Positions 5,520 through 10,143 of a DNA stretch of 10,143 bases are shown here, in pieces. The notes under the pieces were generated by a model. It was given only the letters and a program-made list of their open reading frames with translations. It was not told where the DNA came from and did no database searches. Origin of the DNA: Armatimonadota bacterium (lineage in GTDB: Bacteria; Armatimonadota; Zipacnadia; Zipacnadales; UBA11051); contig JAUWOG010000041.1 of NCBI GenBank assembly GCA_030612305.1, positions 1-10,143 of the forward strand. Reading direction: 5' to 3'. The number at the start of each line of letters is the position of its first letter. Within the stretch, counting starts at the first letter, position 1. The position numbers were made by a program, and so were the translations under genes.

Positions 5520-6673
5520 CGCAGCTTCTTCCACTCATCCACCATTGCCACGGTGTTCGCCCACGGATTCGGACCGTGGACTGACGGACACGCGCCCAGC
5601 ACCACGCCGGTCGTCCCCAGAACCTCGAACACATGCCGCACCACATCGCGCACTACCTGCGGGTCCTCGGCATTGGTATGGTGCGTGTTGTCCGGGCCGG
5701 TGATGAAGCTCTTGGTGCCCGCCAGCGAGTCGCGGATCACCTCCAGGTCAATGTCGTGGAACCCCAGACCGATGGAGTCGATGCAGTCGAGGTCCAGGCG
5801 GCGCAGATAATCGAGCATCGGCATCACGCCGGTGTGCGCCGTGTAGGTCATGAGCATCCCGCCCTCGTGGGCCAGCTTCGCCTCCGCCTGCAGCTTGTCG
5901 AAGAGGAATTCTTCCAGCATCGCCGGGCTGTAGAAATCGCAGGTCTCGTAGAAGCCGTTGCGGTGGACGATATCCACGCCCAGGTCGGCGGCGATTTGCA
6001 GGTTGCGCAGGTTTATCTCATGCTCCATGTCCAGATAGCCGTGTACGAGGCCGGGGGTGTCGAGCATCATGATGCACAACTGCGAGGGCCCGAACACCTG
6101 CAAGCCGCCCGTGAGTCCGGCGCCACAGCTTGCCCGCGTGGCGAGACCCCACTTGTCCGCCAGTTGCGTTTTGGCCTCATTGAAGCGGAAGCGCACCGCG
6201 TCGAGATTGGCGTCCGCGTCCAGTGGCTGCATGATGTGGCGGAAGCACTCGAGGTCCTGCTCGCTCTCGATCCACGACTTGACCCCGTGCGCGGGCAGGA
6301 AATCACTGTAGAAGGGGATATCAAAGCTGTGCGGCCAGCGCTCATCATACCTGATCGCAGCCTCGACCTCGCCGGCCGGAGTCGAGTAGGCCTTGTGGAG
6401 GATGTCGTCCTCCATCCAGACGCGGCTGGAGACTCCCGGCGAGGACTGCGACCCACCGAGCCCGACATCAATCAGCGGGTCAATGCCCAGCACGCTGACG
6501 CAGTACTCGATGCGCTCGCGCACCGACGGGCCCCACGGGAACTCGTAGCCGCGACCGACCCGCATCTTCTCATGGAGGGGATTGAAGCCCGGCGTGCAGG
6601 GGACATAGTCCACCGGCTCGCGCCTCAGTGCGGCCAGCACACGCTCCCGGGATGTCATCTCGGAAATCGCCAT
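5510..6673 (-). CDS. uroporphyrinogen decarboxylase (URO-D) superfamily protein
   Basis: This 387-aa protein has the overall layout of the URO-D / MtaA-like TIM-barrel superfamily: an N-terminal SRERVLAALRREPVDYVPC (8-26), the DIVHRNGFYET strand region (234-244), AHEGGMLMTYTAHTG (268-282), LDLDCIDSIGLG (293-304) and a C-terminal GACPSVHGPNPWANTVAMV (360-378). It is not HemE: the substrate-binding MRQAGR motif of true uroporphyrinogen decarboxylases is absent. Corrinoid methyltransferases of the MtaA type carry an HxC zinc motif; the corresponding stretch here is AHTG, so H280 may remain but the cysteine does not. Function is unknown. I chose ATG 6673 because GGGAG (minus strand, 6687-6683) lies 9 nt upstream; in-frame ATGs at 6679 and 6724 are alternatives, giving up to 404 aa. 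It lies 59 bp after pth and could be the last gene of that operon. Confidence 0.8.
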   Translation of the reverse strand: MAISEMTSRERVLAALRREPVDYVPCTPGFNPLHEKMRVGRGYEFPWGPSVRERIEYCVSVLGIDPLIDVGLGGSQSSPGVSSRVWMEDDILHKAYSTPAGEVEAAIRYDERWPHSFDIPFYSDFLPAHGVKSWIESEQDLECFRHIMQPLDADANLDAVRFRFNEAKTQLADKWGLATRASCGAGLTGGLQVFGPSQLCIMMLDTPGLVHGYLDMEHEINLRNLQIAADLGVDIVHRNGFYETCDFYSPAMLEEFLFDKLQAEAKLAHEGGMLMTYTAHTGVMPMLDYLRRLDLDCIDSIGLGFHDIDLEVIRDSLAGTKSFITGPDNTHHTNAEDPQVVRDVVRHVFEVLGTTGVVLGACPSVHGPNPWANTVAMVDEWKKLRAG

Positions 6674-6732
6674 CGTCATTTGCTCCCTTTGGGGTACGCG
6701 GACACCGGGCTGAAGCTGGGCCATGCCCGGGT

Positions 6733-7293
6733 TCAGCCGTTGAACCTGTTCATGGCCGCGTCGAGGCCTTCGGTGAGGATGAACTCTACGGCGTTGGCAG
6801 CCTTGAAGATCAACTCATCGGCGATGTCCTGCTCCGACGGCTTGAACGGAGAGAGGACATAGTGGCGGGCGTCCTGTGCGGGCGGCGGCGAGCCGATGCC
6901 CAGACGAACGCGCGGGATTTCGTCGGTGCCCAGGCAGTCAATAATGTTACGCATTCCCTTGTGCCCGCCGGGGCTGCCCTTCCGCCGCACCCGCAACTGC
7001 CCCAACTCCAGCGCGATGTCGTCATAGACGATGAGGAGGTCCCAGGGGTCCACACGGTAGAAGCGGGCAACCAGATCCACTGGCTGCCCGCTGTTGTTCA
7101 TGAATATCTGCGGCTTGATTGCGAGCACGTCATGGTCGGCGATGCGGCCCTTGCCGAAGAGCGACCGGAAGCGGCGCCGCTGGACGTTGATGCCGTGCCG
7201 CTCCGCGAGCGCATCTATCACCCAGAAGCCGATATTGTGCCTGGTCCTGCCGTACTCGCGCCCGGGGTTACCCAGGCCGACGATGCAGTGCAT
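6733..7293 (-). CDS. pth: peptidyl-tRNA hydrolase
   Basis: It releases tRNA from peptidyl-tRNAs that drop off the ribosome. The 186-aa protein is a standard bacterial Pth: GLGNPG at 6-11 with N9, catalytic H19 in RHNIGF, N67 in FMNNSGQ, D92 in VYDDIALELG, the GSPGGHKGMRNII segment at 106-118 with H111 and N116, and VRLGIGSP at 129-136. All active-site residues known from the E. coli enzyme are present. It begins 21 bp after the rplY stop, with only a weak ribosome site (GGTAGG), so it is probably co-translated in the rplY-pth pair common across bacteria. An inverted repeat (6705-6710 with 6725-6730) follows its stop codon but has no U-run. Confidence 0.97.
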   Translation of the reverse strand: MHCIVGLGNPGREYGRTRHNIGFWVIDALAERHGINVQRRRFRSLFGKGRIADHDVLAIKPQIFMNNSGQPVDLVARFYRVDPWDLLIVYDDIALELGQLRVRRKGSPGGHKGMRNIIDCLGTDEIPRVRLGIGSPPPAQDARHYVLSPFKPSEQDIADELIFKAANAVEFILTEGLDAAMNRFNG

Positions 7294-7314
7294 GGGGCCT
7301 ACCGCCCGCTCGGG

Positions 7315-8076
7315 CTATTCTGACTTGCCTTCGCCCTTTTCTTCATCTCCAGCGGCCTCTTCACCCTCTTCGCCTTCCTCACCCTCCTCGACCTCGGCTT
7401 CCTCTTCCATCTCTTCAGGCGTGAGCTCGCCTTCTTCGAGCGCGAGTTCCTCGAGTTCGCCCTCGAGGAGTTCCTCATCAACACGTACTTCGAGGTCTTC
7501 TTCAGTTATCGGGCGCGCGATCGTGACCACTGGGTCGTCCGGATCCAGAAGAAGTGTGATGCCCTCCGGCAGCGCGATGTCACCCGCATGTCGCGTGTCG
7601 GCGATCTCCATCCCTGTCACGTCAATGACTAGTTGCTCGGGGATGTCCGTGGGCAGACACTCGATCTCGACATCGTAGCTGAGCTGGTTGATGGAGCCAC
7701 CCTCCTCGACCCCCGGGGCCTCACCCTCGATAACCAGACCGACACTGACGATGACGGGGTCGGTCAGCGAGATCCACTGGAGGTCCACATTCAGCGGCTC
7801 CTTGTGAACCGGCGACCACTGTATCTCCTTCAGCAGCGCGGCAACGTCGGGGTCCGTCTCCGCCCCCGCCAGGTCAAGCTTGATGAGGACGTTCCCGCCT
7901 CCGGCCTGGTCCAGCACTTCGTAGAGCCGGCGGCGTTCAACGGTAAATGGCAGCACATCTTTGCCCAGCCCATAGACTACACCGGGCACCTTGCCGGCCG
8001 CTCGCAGCTTCTTAGCCACGCCGGTGCCCCGCTCTCCCTCGGCTCTCTTCTCAGCATGTAGCGTTACCTGTTCCAT
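7315..8076 (-). CDS. rplY: 50S ribosomal protein L25 / general stress protein Ctc
   Basis: It binds 5S rRNA in the central protuberance of the large subunit. The 253-aa long form has three parts: the L25 5S-binding domain (about 1-95, with RAAGKVPGVVYGLGKD at 25-40 and EIQWSPVHKEPLNVDLQWI at 84-102), the TL5/Ctc beta domain (about 103-190, with PEGITLLLDPDDPVVTIARP at 170-189), and a very acidic tail (about 192-253) rich in Glu with EEGEEGEEGEE near 230-240. The start at 8076 is fixed by a strong site: AGGAGG on the minus strand (8093-8088) followed by AAGGA (8087-8083), 6 nt before the ATG. A longer in-frame start at 8139 lacks such support. tRNA-Gln lies 94 bp upstream and pth follows after 21 bp. 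Confidence 0.95.
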   Translation of the reverse strand: MEQVTLHAEKRAEGERGTGVAKKLRAAGKVPGVVYGLGKDVLPFTVERRRLYEVLDQAGGGNVLIKLDLAGAETDPDVAALLKEIQWSPVHKEPLNVDLQWISLTDPVIVSVGLVIEGEAPGVEEGGSINQLSYDVEIECLPTDIPEQLVIDVTGMEIADTRHAGDIALPEGITLLLDPDDPVVTIARPITEEDLEVRVDEELLEGELEELALEEGELTPEEMEEEAEVEEGEEGEEGEEAAGDEEKGEGKSE

Positions 8077-8170
8077 TGTTGGTCCTTCCTCCTGGTTCTC
8101 GGCCTGACAAGACAGAACACGCCGGCCCTGCGAACGCATCCTGCGCGCAAGCCCGGTGTGGAATACAACG

Positions 8171-8245
8171 TGGCTGGGGCGGCAGGATTCGAACCTGCGA
8201 ATGCGGGATCCAAAGTCCCGTGCCTTACCGCTTGGCTACGCCCCA
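8171..8245 (-). tRNA. tRNA-Gln (anticodon UUG)
   Basis: A complete cloverleaf is readable on the minus strand. The acceptor stem TGGGGCG (8245-8239) pairs with CGCCCCA (8181-8175), followed by discriminator G (8174) and an encoded CCA (8173-8171). The anticodon stem CGGGA/TCCCG encloses the loop CTTTGGA, with anticodon TTG at 8213-8211, reading CAA. The T arm GCAGG-TTCGAAT-CCTGC is perfect. The U1-A72 first pair is typical of bacterial tRNA-Gln. It lies between the nucleotidyltransferase gene (76 bp upstream) and rplY (94 bp downstream), all on one strand, so it may be processed out of a longer transcript. I see no clear promoter of its own. Confidence 0.97.
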
Positions 8246-8321
8246 TCTCACTGCTTAACAGCCCATCTGCTGCTTCTGCACACGACCCGAGTCGCCCCGC
8301 CGCACAAGCACTTCCCATCGT

Positions 8322-9098
8322 TCAGCGATTCGCCGCCCACCGCCGGGCAACTACCAGATCGCTCACCTTGTCCACGTCAAAACCAACACACGGATGCGGG
8401 CTGATTACTACAAGCACTTCGCATCCGAGTAGCTCTTCGGCGCGTCTCACTGCTCCAACCAGTGAGAGCTTCTTCAGTAGTAGTTTACCCACAAAACGCC
8501 ATCCTAGCAAGCGCCCCAGACCGATTATGCTCTTGCGCTGCGCAAAAACCTCGCCTAGACGCTCGATGTTCTCATCCAGGAAGCGCCTTGTCATCGCCGC
8601 CATGCAGCCGCTCACGAAGCTCTCTTCGACCAGCTTCACCACCGTCCGCCGCATCTGGGGGAATCCCGACTGCGCCACCGAGGCCTTCACGATGCTGTAT
8701 GCCAGATCAGCGCTCGGACGGCTGCGGCAACTCTGCACGAAGTGACTGACCGCCTCCGCAGTCAGTGTCGGGACGTCACACGTGCAGATCAGCACGTAAT
8801 CCATGTCGCTGAGCGCGTCCGCCGCCGCCTCCACGGCATCCATGTAGCTTTCGCCTTGCGGTTGAATCACGGGAAGATCGGTCTTCAAGTGCGGCGCGGC
8901 CCCTGCATCGTGGGCCACCACGACGACGCGCTGTAGCTCCGGACACTCCATCAGCGCATCCATGACGTATGCTATCATCGGCCTGCCGGCCAGCTCAATG
9001 AGTGCCTTGTGCGGCACTCCGAGCTTCTTCGCCAGCTTGTCCGGCCCGCCGCTGGCCAGTATCGCCGCACCGAATGTCGCCACGCTCTCGTCGCTCAT
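8322..9098 (-). CDS. MobA-like nucleotidyltransferase, substrate unknown
   Basis: This 258-aa protein is built on the GT-A-like NTP transferase fold shared by MobA, GlmU and IspD. The N-terminal signature is AAILASGGPDKLAKKLG at 11-27, with PHKALIELAGRPMIAYVMDAL at 29-49 supplying K31. The metal-binding segment ICTCDVPTLT is at 104-113 with D108. The C-terminal part (about 170-258, with RFLDENIERLGEVFAQRKSI) is unlike GlmU: there is no left-handed beta-helix acyltransferase domain. The nucleotide and acceptor cannot be told from sequence; molybdopterin and sugar phosphates are both possible. The ATG at 9098 overlaps the ispE stop as ATGA and has GGGGAG (minus, 9109-9104) 5 nt upstream, so translation is coupled to ispE. 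Base composition dips to about 50-55% GC over 8401-8520, visibly lower than neighbouring genes. Confidence 0.85.
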   Translation of the reverse strand: MSDESVATFGAAILASGGPDKLAKKLGVPHKALIELAGRPMIAYVMDALMECPELQRVVVVAHDAGAAPHLKTDLPVIQPQGESYMDAVEAAADALSDMDYVLICTCDVPTLTAEAVSHFVQSCRSRPSADLAYSIVKASVAQSGFPQMRRTVVKLVEESFVSGCMAAMTRRFLDENIERLGEVFAQRKSIIGLGRLLGWRFVGKLLLKKLSLVGAVRRAEELLGCEVLVVISPHPCVGFDVDKVSDLVVARRWAANR

Positions 9099-9994
9099 CT
9101 CTGCTCCCCGCGAACGCCGTCGGATGCGCAAGGCGAATAGTTTACCATTTCTCCGGCATGAATCCAATACCCCTTGGCGCGCAAAGCCTGTGCACAGTGT
9201 TCCGCCTCGCCCGCGCCGGCGAACAGACCGAACACGGCTGAGCCGCTGCCGGACAGCATCGCCACCGCTGCGCCGGCCTCAAGCATGGCCTCTCGCAGTG
9301 CAGCGACCTCCGGGTAACGCGCTGCGACAACACGCGCAAAGACATTCACCAGCAGGTCAGCGCAATCAAGCAGCCCGGCCCCGTCCTGGAGGCGCTCGAA
9401 GAGCCGTCGCGTCGCCGCGCCATCGGAGTAGCTCTCCGGCCCAAGCAGTCCATACGCCTCGGCGGTGCTGATGCACAAGTCAGGCTTTGCTATGACTACA
9501 TAGCCGGAAGCGGCTTGCGAGGAGGTAGTGAGCCGCTCGCCGCGCCCTTCACCCAGAGCCGTCCCGCCGCGCAGGAAAAACGCCACATCGCTGCCGATCT
9601 CTGCGGCCAGCGCGTCCAGGTCCACACCCGCGCCGACTATCCGCTGCAGCGCGCAGAGTGTCGCCGCTGCATCTGAGCTGCCGCCGCCCAGCCCTGCCCC
9701 GACAGGTATCCGCTTGACGAGGGCAATCGTCGCGGCCGGCTCGACACCGGCGGCCTCAAAGTACCTCCCGGCAGCACGCAGGCAGAGATTCTCCCCGCTA
9801 TCGGGCACTGCGAAGCCCTCCACGACAAGGCGTAACCCGTGCCCCCCCAAGGTGACAGTCAGCTCATCAGCCAGGTCCACGGTCTGAAACACGGTGACCA
9901 GGTCGTGGTAGCCGTCCGACCGCTGCCCGAGCACCTCCAGGCCGAGGTTTATCTTGGCGCAGGCCCGCACCGTGACCGCTCCATCGTTCGCCAT
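9095..9994 (-). CDS. ispE: 4-diphosphocytidyl-2-C-methyl-D-erythritol kinase
   Basis: This GHMP kinase phosphorylates CDP-methylerythritol in the non-mevalonate (MEP) isoprenoid pathway. The 299-aa protein has AKINLGLEVLGQRSDGYHDL at 13-32 (K14, H30), the ATP-binding loop VGAGLGGGSSDAAATL at 98-113, catalytic D136 in GSDVAFFLRGG, and the C-terminal GHMP motif MLSGSGSAVFG at 246-256. All family motifs are intact, and the organism therefore very probably makes isoprenoids through MEP. It starts 5 nt after the rsmA stop with GAGGGG about 11 nt upstream, and overlaps the nucleotidyltransferase gene by 4 bp at its end. rsmA-ispE adjacency is common in bacteria. Confidence 0.96.
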   Translation of the reverse strand: MANDGAVTVRACAKINLGLEVLGQRSDGYHDLVTVFQTVDLADELTVTLGGHGLRLVVEGFAVPDSGENLCLRAAGRYFEAAGVEPAATIALVKRIPVGAGLGGGSSDAAATLCALQRIVGAGVDLDALAAEIGSDVAFFLRGGTALGEGRGERLTTSSQAASGYVVIAKPDLCISTAEAYGLLGPESYSDGAATRRLFERLQDGAGLLDCADLLVNVFARVVAARYPEVAALREAMLEAGAAVAMLSGSGSAVFGLFAGAGEAEHCAQALRAKGYWIHAGEMVNYSPCASDGVRGEQR

Positions 9995-9999
9995 ATCAG

Positions 10000-10143
10000 C
10001 TACTGCCCCTCCGTCACGCCCTCGACGGCAACGGCGAGCTTCACGAAATCCTCCAGCTCCAGAACCTCACCCCGGCGGCTCCCGTCAATCCCCGTTTCGG
10101 CCAGGGCAGAGTCGAGCTGGTCCCTGGCGATATCCAGATGCTG
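10000..10143 (-). CDS. rsmA: 16S rRNA dimethyladenosine transferase RsmA/KsgA, C-terminal fragment
   Basis: Reading in from the right edge on the minus strand gives 47 codons ending in TAG at 10002-10000. The visible C-terminus contains RDQLDSALAETGIDGSRRG and then EVLELEDFVKLAVAVEG. This matches the end of RsmA, where a segment of the type L-x-x-x-GID-x-x-RR-x-E-x-L-x-x-E-x-F-x-x-LA closes the helical C-terminal domain. RsmA dimethylates two adjacent adenines in the 3' hairpin of 16S rRNA during small-subunit maturation. The methyltransferase domain is outside the window. Identification from this short piece is strengthened by the position directly upstream of ispE, a classic arrangement. 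Confidence 0.85.
   Translation of the reverse strand, partial: QHLDIARDQLDSALAETGIDGSRRGEVLELEDFVKLAVAVEGVTEGQ

Noticed and set aside
5510..6673. Annotation as hemE (haem-pathway uroporphyrinogen decarboxylase)
   Set aside because: The MRQAGR substrate-binding motif is absent and no other haem gene is nearby.
6705..6730. Inverted repeat CCGGGC/GCCCGG after the pth stop as a terminator
   Set aside because: The stem is 6 bp with a 14-nt loop and no U-run, so it is not enough to call a terminator in GC-rich DNA.
5633..6862. Open frame of 409 codons on the plus strand
   Set aside because: It is antisense to the URO-D gene and the end of pth, shows no domain, and is explained by codon composition of the genes beneath it.
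8127..8211. Repeated CCTGCGAA-type segment between the tRNA T arm and the rplY leader, as a possible tRNA fragment or att site
   Set aside because: The similarity covers only about 10-15 bases with mismatches, and no integrase or foreign DNA lies nearby.
8064..8745. Short open frames on both strands across the tRNA, with GFEPANAGSKVPCLT on the plus strand
   Set aside because: These are translations of tRNA-Gln and its antisense, a known source of false protein predictions. The tRNA folds completely.
8322..9098. Annotation as glmU, ispD or mobA on the basis of position or fold
   Set aside because: The beta-helix acyltransferase domain of GlmU is absent and specific IspD or MobA signatures are not clear; only the general transferase fold is supported.

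Overview
The window is 10.1 kb of GC-rich bacterial chromosome carrying mostly housekeeping genes. They lie in two convergent blocks that meet at about 5,500: the left half is on the plus strand and the right half on the minus strand. I see no phage, transposase, CRISPR, toxin-antitoxin or defence genes, and I did not find a convincing new multi-gene system. The organism is probably an uncultured or little-studied GC-rich member of the Terrabacteria side of the tree, with Armatimonadota or a neighbouring phylum as my best guess. That is inference from four things: the Ycf45/SpoIIIAA-like R3H ATPase, the URO-D-like and D-threonine-aldolase-like accessory enzymes, the short palindrome whose translation contains QASSLR, and the gene order. 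No rRNA or marker tree is available to test it.

Plus strand, left to right. Positions 1-121 hold no gene I can name, only a possible extended -10 promoter. Then come endonuclease III (nth) and a PLP fold-type III enzyme of the D-threonine aldolase/D-serine dehydratase family. A 135-bp gap follows with a REP-like palindrome and a near-consensus sigma-70 promoter. That promoter serves a 509-aa AAA-type ATPase with a C-terminal R3H domain. A second promoter with an extended -10 box precedes thymidylate kinase (tmk), which overlaps the DNA polymerase III delta-prime gene (holB) by 4 bp. The theme of this half is DNA: repair, dTTP supply and clamp loading.

Minus strand, in transcription order from the right edge: the 3' end of rsmA (ksgA), ispE, a MobA-like nucleotidyltransferase overlapping ispE by 4 bp, tRNA-Gln(UUG), rplY (L25/Ctc) with a long acidic tail, pth, and a URO-D-family protein. 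The theme is ribosome maturation and translation upkeep, with one isoprenoid gene in between. The order resembles the widespread rsmA-ispE-...-glmU-prs-rplY-pth neighbourhood, but a different nucleotidyltransferase and a tRNA stand where glmU and prs would be.

The points most worth checking are a probable loss of the metal-ligand histidine in the D-threonine-aldolase-like enzyme, an in-frame insertion of about 24 residues next to the LID of thymidylate kinase, a four-codon leader ORF that may couple translation into the R3H ATPase gene, and the altered rsmA-to-pth cluster.
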